64,000 nucleotides of DNA from Guadua angustifolia (Eukaryota; Streptophyta; Magnoliopsida; Poales; Poaceae). The DNA lies in assembly GCA_036346375.1 (NCBI GenBank), contig CM070501.1, positions 53,175,326-53,239,325 on the forward strand. The letters are read 5' to 3'. The notes under the pieces are model-generated. The model searched no databases and was not told the origin of the DNA. It was given only the letters and a program-made list of their open reading frames with translations. The translations under genes and the position numbers were made by a program. Shown here piece after piece: positions 23,867 to 35,930 of this stretch. Position 1 is the first letter of the stretch. The number at the start of each line of letters is the position of its first letter.

Positions 23867-25510
23867 ACTACTACGTAAAGGCTTATATTAGACGCACGAT
23901 CACAGACGGTTTTGATATGGAACATCACAGACGGTTATGTACTCAAACCGTCAGTGTAGATATCACAAACGGTTTTATATTACGGTAAATGCAGTGATGC
24001 AAGAAATATCACGAGCGGTTTCTAAATATAACCGCTCGTAATAGCTACAAGATACTCATTACAGACGGTTTCTAAGTAAAACCGTCTGTGAAATCACAGA
24101 CGGCTATATAACACAACCGTCTGTAATATCTACAATACTCATTACAGACGGTTTCTAAGTAAAACCGTCTGTGAAATCACAGACGGTTATATATAACACA
24201 ACCGTCTGTAATATCTACAGTAGTCATTACAGACTGTTATATTTAGAAACCGTCTGTGATATTTCTTACATCACAGACGGCTGTAATATAAAACCGTCTG
24301 TGATATCTCAAAGCCTCCAGCCACTTCGTTCACCACATCACAGACGGTTTTAATTTGAAACCGTCACAAATAATAAAAAATAGAAAATTTTAAATATTGA
24401 TAATTACCTCTCTTGCCTTCTAATTTGAAAGAATTGAAATTAAATAATATTATATTTAAAATAATTGGAACTAATATTCCATTTGCAATAATTAAAAAAA
24501 CGGTCGAAACAGATTCAAAATTTCAGAGGCCGTTTTGAGGCCCTAAACGACCTTTTTTTGGAATTCCGTCGCCGCGCACGCACTCGCACAAACCAGCAGG
24601 ATTCGGGTACTACTTTTCGTTATCTTTCAAACGAGCCAAAGAACGCCCCGATCGGAGTTACGAGTCAAAAGTTATGAACATTTTAACAAAAGTACTCGGA
24701 GATCTTATTTGCAAACTAGAATCGGTGCCCAAAAGAATATAATCGGAGAGCTCATCGTGTGATGATTCCGGAAAGCTCAAGAACACCAAAATCGAAGGTA
24801 CGAGTCAAAAGTTATGGTGTTTTTACAAGTTCCGTGAATAGTAATAGCACATATATTACAAGCATCATTAATAGTCAAAAGTATGGAAAATAAATTTGAA
24901 AGCTTTAAATTTTGCTAATTACCTCCATAGTTTGCTAATTTGAAATAATTGGAAATCGGTGTTTGGGTACTTCACGGGGTTAAAAGGATGAGGGAGGCAT
25001 AATATGTCAGATATTATCATACCACCACTAAAATACTGCATCTTATAAGAACTCTGAAGTTAAGCGTGCTTAGACGAGAGTAGTAATAGGATGGGTGATC
25101 TCCTGGGAAGACCACACATGTGGTGTTAAAAATGTCTGGGAAGACCACACGAGTAGTAATTAGACGAGAGTAGTATTAGTAGTATTAAGATGGGTGAAAT
25201 CTCCCCTAATTTAGTATTTTTAAATTACCAGTAAGAACAGTATGCGATGACTTATCACAGACGGTTCTAGTCTAGAACCGCTCAGTGATAAGGGCTCATC
25301 ACAGACGGTTCTACGCTAGAACCGTCTGTGATGAGCCCTTATCACAGACGGTTCTAGACTAGAACCGTCTATGATGTTAATTTTTACTGACGGTTCAGAA
25401 ACCGTCTGTGATGACCTATTGTTATCACTGACGCTTTGATACAGACGGTTCACAAAACCGTCTGTGATGTGTTTTGTGAACCGTCTGTAATGTGGTTTTT
25501 TGTAGTAGTG
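23867..25510. mobile_element. Non-autonomous CACTA (En/Spm) element
   Basis: The element begins CACTACTACGTAAAG and ends TTTTTTGTAGTAGTG, the terminal inverted repeats of CACTA transposons. It is flanked by TTT on both sides (23864-23866, 25511-25513), the expected 3-bp duplication. Both sub-terminal zones (about 23890-24370 and 25250-25500) are packed with ACAGACGGTT / AACCGTCTGT in both orientations, as expected for transposase-binding sub-terminal repeats. The ~880-bp core carries no transposase. It contains a GC-richer segment (about 24530-24620) and a 5S-rRNA-derived piece. It interrupts the AT-rich repeat array. Confidence 0.92.
25010..25127 (+). pseudogene. 5S rRNA-derived sequence inside the CACTA element
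   Basis: From ATTATCATACCACCACTAAA to about GGGAAGACCACAC, the sequence follows a plant 5S rRNA gene. Recognisable parts are ATCATACC, GAACTCTGAAGTTAAGCG (box A side), GCGTGCTTAGACGAGAGTAG and GGATGGGTGATCTCCTGGG (box C). There are scattered substitutions, for example TGCATCTTATAAG in place of the usual GC-rich arm. A second shorter scrambled echo follows at about 25130-25200 (TAGACGAGAGTAGTATT, GATGGGTGA). It is a pseudogene by divergence and context. Whether its internal promoter still recruits polymerase III cannot be seen here. Confidence 0.85.
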
Positions 25511-25869
25511 TTTTAATCTAGACCATTATTATCTGGACTCACCATGATCAGCGGTGTAAGTATTTTTTATTTTTATCTGATTAATGTAGGAATTTTTTGC
25601 TTTAAGAATGAACGTGGTGGCTTCTTTCCAACTACTAATTTTTATTTAAGTTGTATTCTGAATTTCAGTTTTATTTTGATGTTCTTACGGAAATCAGAGT
25701 ACTATTTATGTTTTATTTTTTATTCCAAATTTTTTAGTTTTTTATTTTGAATTTTTATTTTATTTTTGATTTTTCTATGGAAATTGATTACTAATTATCT
25801 TTTATTTTTTTTAGAATTTTTATTTTTTCTTGTTGTTGAATTTCTAGAAAATAAAGTTTGTCGGGAGCC

Positions 25870-26100
25870 AGAAAAATGATGGCTCCACTGGTTTTGAGAA
25901 TCAATTCAAGTTCCTCTCATGATGACTAGTTTGATTTATTTCGTTGTGTCCGAGGGCTGATTTAATTTACTTCTGGTACGTGCGTATCGGCTCAGACTCA
26001 ATTTAATGGCACGTACGTACGTTCTAGTCCCAGACCCGTTAATTGGCCTGAATCGATAGTTTAAACACTGAGCTGCCGCTCGCTAGCGGGTACCCCAGTT
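25870..26100. other. Host DNA between elements
   Basis: A short stretch between the AT-rich array and the Mutator-like insertion. Nothing recognised, apart from one copy of the 9-bp target site at its right end. Confidence 0.4.
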
Positions 26101-26754
26101 GAATTTTTTTTTAAAATAATATTATTTTTTTTAGAAATTACGATATTAATACTCGCATTAAAAAAATTACAGAAATAATATCCGGTCGCCAAATCGTTTA
26201 GCGATTATACTATTATCGCCAAACGGTTTGGCGATATATTATTGTCGCCAAACGGTTTGGCGACAATAGGATTAATCTGCCGTTTGAATGCAAAAATCGA
26301 GATGACCCGATGAGTCGCCAAATGGTTTGGCGACTTCTAAATTGGCGATAATATTAATTCGTTCAGGCGACAAACTCGATTTCCGTGATTTTGACTCTGC
26401 GCGAAGATCTTCATAAGCTTCGCGATAGAGTCCAAGATCACCTAAATCGGAGTTCGAGTAAAAGTTACGGCGTTTACTATTGTCGCCAAACGGTTTGGCA
26501 ACTATCAGAACATATGAGTCGCCAAACCATTTGGCGACTCATCGGGTCATCTCGGTTATTTGCATTCAAACGGCAGATTAACCTATTGTCGCTAAACCGC
26601 TTGGCGATATTAGTATTATCGCCAAACCGCTTACGGCGATTACACTATTGTCGCCAAACCGTTTGGCGACCGGATATTATTTCTGCAATTTTTTTAATGC
26701 GAGTATTAATGTCGCAATTTTGAAATAAAATAATATTATTAAAAAAAAAAATTC
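26101..26754. mobile_element. Mutator-like foldback element, 9-bp TSD
   Basis: The 654-bp insertion is flanked by a perfect 9-bp direct repeat ACCCCAGTT (26092-26100 and 26755-26763), the target-duplication length of Mutator-like elements. The ends are long inverted repeats starting GAATTTTTTTTT and matching for about 90 bp through AATACTCGCATTAAAAAAATT to CCGGTCGCC. Further inward both arms carry several copies of the near-palindrome TCGCCAAACGGTTTGGCGA and an inverted CCGTTTGAATGCAAA-type segment. Almost the whole element can therefore fold into one hairpin with a central loop near 26390-26470. It has no coding capacity. Confidence 0.85.
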
Positions 26755-26848
26755 ACCCCAGTTCGACCAAGGTTACACTTGATGCATGTACGTAATGTAT
26801 ACAGTGCTACGCTCCCTCTGCCTAGCTATTCTCAGTCATCATTGATTA

Positions 26849-27128
26849 GGGTATCCGCAATAGTACCTAGTTAGCTATCTATAAGAAGTCCATATCAGCA
26901 TCTATCCTATGTGACAAGCAATTAAATGAAGAGAGAGAGCGCTGCTATCTATAGACCTATAGATTGTCTATTAATTAAATAAAGAAAGAGAGAGATCACT
27001 CTATTAATTAAAAATTGCTATAGACATCTATATAGATTCATCATTGTAAGGGTTTACTATAGTATGGTATATAGATGACATAGATCTTACTATAGAGAGC
27101 AATTATTTTTTAACCATTGCGGATGCCC
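26849..27128. mobile_element. Tourist-like MITE, TSD TTA
   Basis: The element begins GGGTATCCGCAATAG and ends CCATTGCGGATGCCC (inverted repeats with one or two mismatches). It is flanked by TTA at 26846-26848 and 27129-27131. The AT-rich 280-bp interior has no coding capacity. The ends and target site fit PIF/Harbinger-derived Tourist MITEs. Confidence 0.85.
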
Positions 27129-27131
27129 TTA

Positions 27132-28237
27132 GTTGTGTCTCAGTCTCAGCATGTCGTGTCGGCACCACACACACCCCGTTCAATTCGCGGTATTTATTAT
27201 TTAGGAGATGTCAGCGTCGCAAAATTTGACCGCGCGCGTCCATCACCCGCGACGCGATACGCCGCCGCGCCCCCGTGCAGCCGTGCCCGTGCGTGCATAA
27301 AAGCGGAAAGATATCTATGCCCGATAGATCGTCTAGTTTGGCCAGATCAAACGGACGCGAAAGGAAACTACTACCAGTAGCAACACCATTCGTCCAAGGA
27401 AAAGAGAAAAAAAAAGAGGAAAGAAAGAAAAGGATGGAGTGCTGTTACTACGCGCTACTGCAAGTCTGCAACTGGCAATAATAGTTCGTCGTGCAGATCG
27501 CATATGTTTTCAGTCGATGATACATACGATAATCGTTAGGCACGTAACAGCAAAAGGCACTGCTACCTAGAAGGGGTCATCAATTGAAGCGGCCAGGCAT
27601 CACCGCAGTCGATCTCGCATTCAACATGCGTATCGAGTCTCAGGATCGAGAGCTAGCGGATCGGATCGGATCGGATCGTACTCGACCAGAAACAAACTGG
27701 CCCAATTAAGCAGCAGCAATGAATTGTGACATGCGGGCGCTGTCCGTATACCACAGAGCAAGACCCGTTGACCATTCGGAGGTTGGCGGCGGGGCCCACC
27801 AGGCTGACCCTCCTAGCTACGCTACACCACGGCATCCTCTCCTCGAGTTTTTGGCTTTCTTCTTTTACCTAATGATCTATTTTTAAAAAATTTCGTTCTT
27901 GTCCAAAGGAAACTTCAAATTTGGTCCCTTCTTTCACATGAAATGACAAAAAAAAAATGAAATATGTCAAGTGCTGCGATGGTTGATCGTGACATGTGAC
28001 CTACCGTGGAATAGGACCGTAACACCCCCACCTGCCGCAGTGAGAGCTCGGTAGTGGACCTACCACGACATAGAAGCGCGGTAGATGGTTGTCGTGGTCG
28101 AGATATGATTAGATTTACAATTTCATTAATTAAACTTGCAAAAAAAAAGCTAAAAAGAGGGGAAAAACCAAAGCTTCCCCCTACTGCAACAACCACCTAC
28201 GACACTTCTATGTCGCGGTATAGTACCACACTACTTG
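27132..28237. other. No recognised gene; short GGATC microsatellite
   Basis: The sequence is moderately GC-rich between 27150 and 27850 with short open frames on both strands, none convincing. A (GGATC)n tract lies at about 27657-27677. The right end carries one copy of the acttg target site used by the adjacent LTR. Confidence 0.5.
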
Positions 28238-29109
28238 TGTCGGCGGTTTTTGCCGGTCAGCTATTATACCTCAAAGGGGTCCGAGGTTCGATAGAGGGGA
28301 TCTTCATGGATAGATACCTATGAGTTCTCTCGAGGGATCTACGCAGACAAGAATTCAAGAACACGTCAATATACCCAGGTTCGGGCCCCCAATGCGGGTA
28401 ACAGCTCTACGTCCTGCTTCTGCTCATGTTAGTATGTTTAGTGGGGATTACAAACGCACAATCTACACTCCGGGTTCTTCTTGAGCTCTCTCAGTACTCT
28501 CCTACACTTGTTCTTCTCTCAGCTTTCTTCGGCTCTTGATCCTGTGGTTGCTTTTCGTCCCCCCCTCTCCCATACACCGAGCCCCCCATATATAGGCCGG
28601 GTCGGCTCGGGCATATGGGAAGGATGACATCACACTAATTACACCTCATTTATTACATCAGTCGCTGTAGCCCCATCCTTTGGCCTTATTCTTTGCACTA
28701 TTGTCCAATTCCGCCTGGTCCACCCTGGAAGTGACTTGTATGGGACGAGTTAGGTGCAGGACTACAGAGGGATAAGCCATCGTGCCGACAGCAAAACTAC
28801 GTGCATTCAATGGTTCTGACACGGGGTGTCGGGGGAGAAGACTTCGAGGCGAAGCTCCCCCCCATTCCTTTGGTGTATGTCTTCACGCCTGACCGGCAGC
28901 GGATCCCCGAGTACCTTCTGGCTCCGTCGACCGATCACGTAGCCCGGCCGCTTAGCGCTAGAGCCTGATCGCCCACCTGCTCGTCAGGCTGCCACATGAT
29001 GCGGTCGCCCGGCGTCAGGGCCTGATCGTCCACCCGCTCGCCAGGCTGCCACGCGATAGCCCTTTCCGACCGTGGCGGAGAGGGTACCCTGGCGTAAAGT
29101 ACGCCGACA
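28238..29109 (-). mobile_element. Solo LTR, Gypsy-type, TSD acttg
   Basis: This 872-bp block begins TGTCGGCG and ends CGCCGACA. A perfect 5-bp duplication ACTTG (28233-28237 and 29110-29114) proves a solo LTR. On the minus strand a TATA box (TATATATGGGGGG, about 28580-28594) lies upstream of transcribed LTR sequence containing GAACCTGGGTATATTG. It belongs to the same family as 13172-14046, in opposite orientation. Confidence 0.88.
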
Positions 29110-29114
29110 ACTTG

Positions 29115-31397
29115 CAAATCATGGTAGTTTCTACCAAGAAATTGAGTTTTTTTTCTCTAAATAGTACTTAAATTTTGAGGTTTTATATCTAGATTTAGTG
29201 GATAGAATCAATTTATCTCATCTACTCCCATTTGAGTATTATTTTGTAAGAAAAACTCATTTTTTAGATATTAGATGCGTATATGACTCTGTCCGCTAGT
29301 TTGATTTTTAGTTAATAGCATATGATGTGATACATTGAGGAATACTCTAATATAGATTATTGTTTTCTGTAAGGCCTTTTTACATTAATTATATATTAGT
29401 TTTACACTAATTAAATTATGTAAAAAAATAATGTGACAATTTAAGAAAAAAAGAGCAAAACAAACTCTACTTATTCGTTTATGTTACAGCTCCCGACAAC
29501 CATAAACAAATATATTATTCTCTTATCATGTTTACTCCGAGAAAAACTTACAAAGTCAAAATAATAACGCATAACGTAGATCACAAAGCAACATCTAATA
29601 AATAAAAAAAATACTCATGGACAAGGAAACAATCCTGTACCATTTAGCAAACACCGATTACCATTGATTCGGCAATTCAACTCGGAAGGATCTCACTGAG
29701 ATTGGGGGACTAAATTTACCCCATTTCTGTCTACGTAGCAGCTCATGTGCACGCCGCTGTTGGTCTCTTCTCGGTACACGTAGTCTCGCACTTTGGAATT
29801 TTGCCCCGTTTGCGTTTGAACTTTGAAACGTGGGAATTTGCTAAGATCATGTGGGTTTCTGTTTTTTTTGGGTGAAATTTTAGTGTTGCGGATAGGCCTG
29901 TCCATTGTTTGTCAAAAATTATTTGGAATACCCAGATCAATTTACTTATCTTTCAACCTAACAGTGTAAAATGCAGAACTTCATATCACAAATAACCGAA
30001 AATGCATTAGCAGTTGCTTTGCAAGATGCCCAACAAAACAAGCCCTTTCTAGAGCGAAGGCTCAAGAACAGGTTGTTCTGTTGCATCACATAAGCAAAAC
30101 CAATCAAACCATGCGTTTGACAACTAGGAAAAATTCATCATAAGCTCATAATTGTTGCCTTTAATTCATGCGAAAAGGGCAAAGGCAAGTTCCACGATAC
30201 ATGCAAACAGCAGACCAATTACTCGCAGCATTTTTTTCCCCTCGATCGGTCAGCTTAATTAACATACATTATCTCGCGGCATTTTTATCTTTATTTCGGC
30301 TGCTGCCCGTACCAGGCGGTACGCGAAAAGCAGCGCAAAACCGAGACAGAGCACAGCTACCCCGGCCCCATGGCCGCACATGTTTTATACGACGACAGTG
30401 GCCAGTGGGATCCTAAGTGGGGGCAATGCGGCTCTTTGGCTCCTATTCTTGTCTTCATTACATTCCAAAACATTCCAAAGTGATCCTTGCTGGTGCATAA
30501 TACTAATACCCTGTTTCGAATAGCTGCATACTTGTTGCTTGAGCACGTAGGAATTTCATATGAAAGAAAATATGCATTTATCTCTAAAACAATATATCAC
30601 AAATCAAGAATGCGGGGAGAAGCATTTTTGGGCATTTCATCTTTCACCTCTTATCTGTTTGGCTATTCCGAAGCTGAAACCTGGACAGACAAGCCCTAAG
30701 GTCCTTGATTATGTCAAACTTGCCGTTTCACAAGTAAAATTTTATTTGCTCTATCCGTAAAAAGAAAATATTTTCTCCAAATCTAATAATCTAATCGATA
30801 CACCTCAATCTTGGACAAAAAAAGTTCAGTTTGCTTATCCTGTACTTTAGAACATTGGATTTGCTAATTCAACTATGTGAGGGTAATTTGCCAACGCATG
30901 TATATCGTCGTGTATAGCCGAACACCTTTTCAATTTTGAAATGCCCCAGGGGACACCTGGTTTCTAGGGTCCGGTTGCGCACTCGTGTGCACGAACTCCT
31001 CTCCTACGACACACAGCCTTTTTCTCACTAAACTCTTTCCAATTCTACTTGTACTGCTTAGAAGAAAGGATCGGGGAATAGACAAAACCAATCAAAGCAA
31101 TTGCTCGTATAGGCATATCGGCAGGTCGAGCTCAGCATCATTAGTTTAATGGTAGATATCGAACTGTCCTCGTCACCCTGTCAAACTGAGATTTTTAATC
31201 TTTGCGTCCGCTTTATGCTTTTTAAGTAGGGAGTTTGCAGTATATAATTAGGACTTGCCGGAGATTCCCGGCCTTTTTCTCTGTTTCTTAATGGTTTTAT
31301 ATGTGCGGGTTTGTTAGCCTTCTTTTGCAGATTCTTGATTAGGTCTTGGATTTTTTCCGCTGGAAATTTCTGTGCGTCGAAGTGTTCTTCATGGATT

Positions 31398-31399
<2 letters not shown>
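29115..31399. other. No recognised gene
   Basis: Low-GC sequence with scattered short open frames on both strands and no recognisable domain, RNA gene or element boundary. Confidence 0.45.

Positions 31400-31441
<42 letters not shown>
31400..31441. repeat. (AG)n microsatellite
   Basis: About 20 uninterrupted AG dinucleotides. The apparent reading frame through it (RERERERE) is an artefact of the repeat. Confidence 0.95.
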
Positions 31442-31446
<5 letters not shown>

Positions 31447-34400
31447 ATTTTGGTAAAATATGTACACATTTTAACGGCTTGACAATGACAATGCTATGGA
31501 TCGATTATCGCATTAGGATTGACAAATGCATAGAATGGACAGATTAATCCCCAGTTCCCCACATGTTCAGGCACTAGCCTTCTCCTAGCTGCTCTACTGA
31601 CCAAAAAACATGACATTAAACTCGACTCACTTTCCCAGGCAATTTGAAGGCGGCCGAGTTCTTGACCTCAAATTCTAGTCTCAAAAGACAGAAAATTTGA
31701 CCTCTAGTAGAGCGTGGCGTTGAGCTGAACGTTAGAAATAGTTCATGTTATTTGAAAAGTAATGTGGATATGGATAGGCACCGTAGTGGCGAGCTACTCT
31801 TCTCCCCTAACCGGCGTGAACATTCAACACAGTGCACCAAACAAGCTAGCATCGTAATACTCCTGCAGTACTACACCACACTAGCTAGTTTCTCTTGACT
31901 TGTGAGTGTATGCAGATGCAGTAGACGCTAAGTACTTGTACTAATATCTTCAGATTACAATTCAACTATGACTAATTTCAGTCTAAGCATTGTTATCCAT
32001 ACAAACATTATAGAATGAAATGTTTTAACGAACGCCTTGTTAATTTTACACTACGACACCGACCCATAGGGGCGTCATTGTTGCACGACGACCACTGGAA
32101 GCCTGATTGTCAGTGATGACTGATGAGTGTGTGGTGGTATATTCATATGCTTTTCTTGCTTTTTAATTTTTTTTCTCTTCTGCTTGAAATCTGCACCATG
32201 ATACTTATTGTAAGCTATATATGCTAAACATGGTACAGTACAATTTAGTAAACGTATTGCCAGATGAGCTAGCTTATTATACTTAAGAAAAGAGAGAGAA
32301 TTCTTTTGTTCACAGTCATTGAGATGGATCCAAGACAAAAATTTGTCGGTAAAATTGACTACTGTGGTCCATCAGCCCACGAGGATACTCCATGTTATTT
32401 GAAAAAAATGGGGTGATTAAGCAGCACTAATACATGGAAAAAAAATTATACTCATTTAGGTCAAACTCTAGACTAGCTTGGCTTTAACACTGTGTTTAGA
32501 GCCAAGCCTTTGTTTATTATTCTAGAACTTCACACATCAGAATGCACTTGTGGCAATCAAAGAGTAATGTACAGTGTAATAATGACCGGAGAACATAGCC
32601 AATTTCCAAAAGCAGAGCATGTATTAGGGTCAACCAATTGACCTGAATTATCAATAGGCAGATCTTGTATAACTTGTAGCTACATATTTACAGATTAAAT
32701 TAAAAGTTTCGGGAGGCTGTATAGCGACACCTTCAAACATTGTTATAGATTATGAATGTTCTTAAGGTATCTGCGTAGTGATCCGCATAACAGTATTGTT
32801 TTGACAAATCATTTCAAGCATCAGTTCAAATAAATTATGTTCTGCGAATTGGTGTTGGAGCTTTATGTTGTTCTGTCATCCTAATATTTCAGTGATCAGT
32901 ATGCGAGATAACAGTGATTTAACATATAAAACGACAAAATTATGTTACAAACAAATTGCGCGATCAGCCGCCCAGAGATCTGGACAAATTTCTCCTCGTC
33001 TCCGTTATTGTACTGCAGAAAAATTAAGTCATCCCACAAGTATTGCATTACAACCAGCGTTTGCTTCAAAGCTTTTGATAGAAGACAAAAATGCTTTCTG
33101 CAAAGACAAGATTTGCAGAACTCGCTTGCCTTTACAGTACATGCAGCCCGCAAGCTTGCAACTCGAATGAGCTGGAAACTGGCCTAGTCAATCAGGCACA
33201 ATTATGCATCTGGTAAAAAGAATAAATGATGAAAGGAACAAAAAGATCACAGTTACAAAAGCACCACAATAATTTGGTGTTTTATATCAAAAATTCCAAA
33301 TTTCTCTTCTGGCAAAACAATCCACTCCACAGCAACATGAACTTATTTCATTTCTTCCTTCCATTTCATCAATTTAAGTAGATCTGGACTTTTTGGCCTT
33401 GTCACAGAAAAAACAAAGCATGATATTTACATATTGCACTCATGGACAGGTTGCCGCTGGAGGTAGAGCAATTTGGAATTACAGGGAACTGAAGAATTTC
33501 TTGCACAGCATATCACAAACTGGCAAGCGGCGACTGCGCTCGGCAGCCCTGCCGTGCACTGAGCTTTCGGTACGTCTCCCCTCCAACCCAGAGGGCAGCA
33601 TCCATTCAGCTACACGGGCAGACAGACCGCTCTGCCGGATAGACGGTGCGAGCATTCCGTGCATCCGGCCGGCTTGCCGCTGTTAGCGTTGCACTCGGTC
33701 TCGGTCGTATCATCCATCCATCTGCTTAATCTCGAGCACCGAAATGTAGAACCAAAGAACGCAACTGAAGAAAAATGCAGCAACAGCAGCAAGAAATTTA
33801 GTTGCTATATGAAAGATCTGTAACATTGTCATACTAAGAGGTGCTTCTATGCTTTTCCTTTGAGAGGGAAAGCATAGAAGCACTGTAAGTAAAAAAATCT
33901 TGGACTCGTAACTCATGGTGTACTGTGCGAATGTATGTACTTCTGGTCCAGCTCCGGCGTTGCAGATTTGCATTGGCCGTTCGTATACTTGGTTTGGCAC
34001 GTCCTGTTCATGTGACTGATCGAGCACTGGTGTCAGTGGACCAACCGGATCTTGGTCCGGCAAAGGGGATGAGATCGACGATAGGAGTACTGTACTACCT
34101 GAAATTGAAATTGACCGGGGTAACAAACATATGAGACCACTACACTCTTTGGTGTTAACTGATATTTTTGAAGAAAGATTTAGTGATCCCATTTTTGCGA
34201 ACACAGATTCAGTGATCCCATAGAAAGCTCTGACCTCTGAATTAAGATTCTTCTTCTTTTTTTCCCCAACAATGTCCATACAGAAAAGAAGGCTGCTGTA
34301 ATGGAAAGAAGGGCAGAAACCATAGACCATACTAAGCAAGGATTGGCAGGTGTCTTTCAACTACAGGTTCCAAATGACCAGCTGCATGAATCTAATAACA

Positions 34401-35298
34401 TGCCTCGTGTAGCACCCGCATGTGGGAAATGTGGTACTACGTGAAACGTCATTGCAAAATAGCACAAAATAAAAACAATAATAAAATAGCTTGGCTAAGA
34501 TTTTATTGAATAAATAAAAATGAGGAAAACAATACATTGAAGGACAGCGGAAGAGTAAATAACAGGGGACTTTATTTGAAAATGTAGAAAACTATATGGT
34601 GTTAGAAAAATGTGGTGCTCCCATGATCCCATGCCACGTGAAATAGCTACAGCGACATGCCTCCTAGAACAAAAGAAAAGGCACGGGTGGGATATGAAAT
34701 ATCTTCGGCAAGTCACACACAACACAGTAAAAGCGACGACAATTGAAATAAGGTAAATCAAGGGTTCAGGTAGCCACGGGTAAATGGCGTCCAAGGACAT
34801 GATAAGCAAAGGCAGTGATATAATACAAGAAATGATGATGTAATAAAAGTATTACTGTGATAATGGATTAATGCTACCTGGTAGAATAACAATAATTAAG
34901 TGTGATTCCATAAGGCAATATAATGGTAAGATGATTGTTTGACATTTGTTCAATAACAATAATGACGGGATATCTAATATTTGAGAATTGATAAATAAAT
35001 AGTATGCATGTTTGTGTCTTTTCTCACAAAACTCTGATCCGTTCCGAGACTGCTGCGCATAAGGACTATCATAGTGTAACAAACTAGATAATGGAGTGAT
35101 GTAGCGATGTAAGAGAACATTGTAAAGATACTGTGATATTGGAAACTAATATACGGAACATTTATTACTAATCCCAATAGGCAATCATTAACGCACTACT
35201 CAATCGGGTACTCCATGCGTACTTATCCCCAGGAACTAATCATTAACCAAAAATACCAATTCATAATATCATAGGGTTAATTATTACATCCCATGATT
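31442..35298. other. No recognised gene
   Basis: Short open frames occur on both strands; the longest is 33710-34360 minus (216 codons). That frame has hydrophobic stretches near its C-terminus (FLAAVAAFFFSCVLWFY) but no domain I recognise, no Kozak-type support and no homologous neighbour exon. I leave it uncalled. Confidence 0.4.
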
Positions 35299-35330
35299 AG
35301 GATGTTAATTAACTTATTAATTAACATCCT
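35299..35330. repeat. Perfect 14-bp-arm hairpin
   Basis: AGGATGTTAATTAA and its exact inverted complement are separated by CTTA. The surrounding sequence (about 35180-35420) is AT-rich and may be the core of a palindromic MITE, but I could not find its ends. Confidence 0.6.
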
Positions 35331-35710
35331 AAGTTATCCAATCGTACGTGTCATCACAATATTATCCAACACTCAAGTAATCCAAGAGACAAACTATCCA
35401 GGTGATCACTAATGCAACGGTAATTAACAATTGTCTTCTTAAATATTGAAACGAACGAGTGGGTAAGTAATTCTAATCTATATTTTATTTATACTTTAAT
35501 ATTTATATGATTTTTAAATAGAAGGGCATAGAACCAGACTTGCTATGGACTCCAATGGGCTGAACGGCCCTAGAATAGGGTCCCTTCCCATTTTTTGAAC
35601 CGAATTTGAATAACCATTGGATATAATTGGATAATCTTAGTTTGAACAATACTCGAGAGAAGAATATTGGAGAAAGAACCATGCAATCATTTGGTATTGC
35701 AATCCTCCTA

Positions 35711-35930
35711 AGGAGACTATCTCCAGCGGCATCTCTTCAGCCTCCAAATCCCTTTACAGATAGATCCTAATCACTCCAACGAATTCCCTTCGGAAGGGAT
35801 TCTCATTCTCTCTCTAATTTCTATACAAAACCTTTCGAGAGGATGCTGCTGAAGATGATAGGAATGAATATGGAGAAGAGAATAAGAAAAGAGAAGAGAA
35901 TAAAGGGAAATCGCTGAAGATAGTTTTACA
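35711..35930. mobile_element. Possible MITE
   Basis: The left end GACTATCTCCAGCGGCATC resembles the inverted right end (ACTATCTTCAGCGATTTCCC when complemented). The interior is rich in AGAGAAT and TCTCATT words and has no coding capacity. No clear target-site duplication was found. Confidence 0.35.

Noticed and set aside
25010..25127. Functional 5S rRNA gene
   Set aside because: Too many substitutions in stem regions, embedded in a transposon, and no T-run terminator or tandem array follows.
31311..31547. 78-codon frame with a long Arg-Glu repeat
   Set aside because: Produced by the (AG)n microsatellite.
33710..34360. 216-codon minus-strand open frame with hydrophobic segments, considered as part of a receptor-like kinase ectodomain
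   Set aside because: No conserved Cys pattern, kinase motif or neighbouring exon was found, and the local composition allows such frames by chance.
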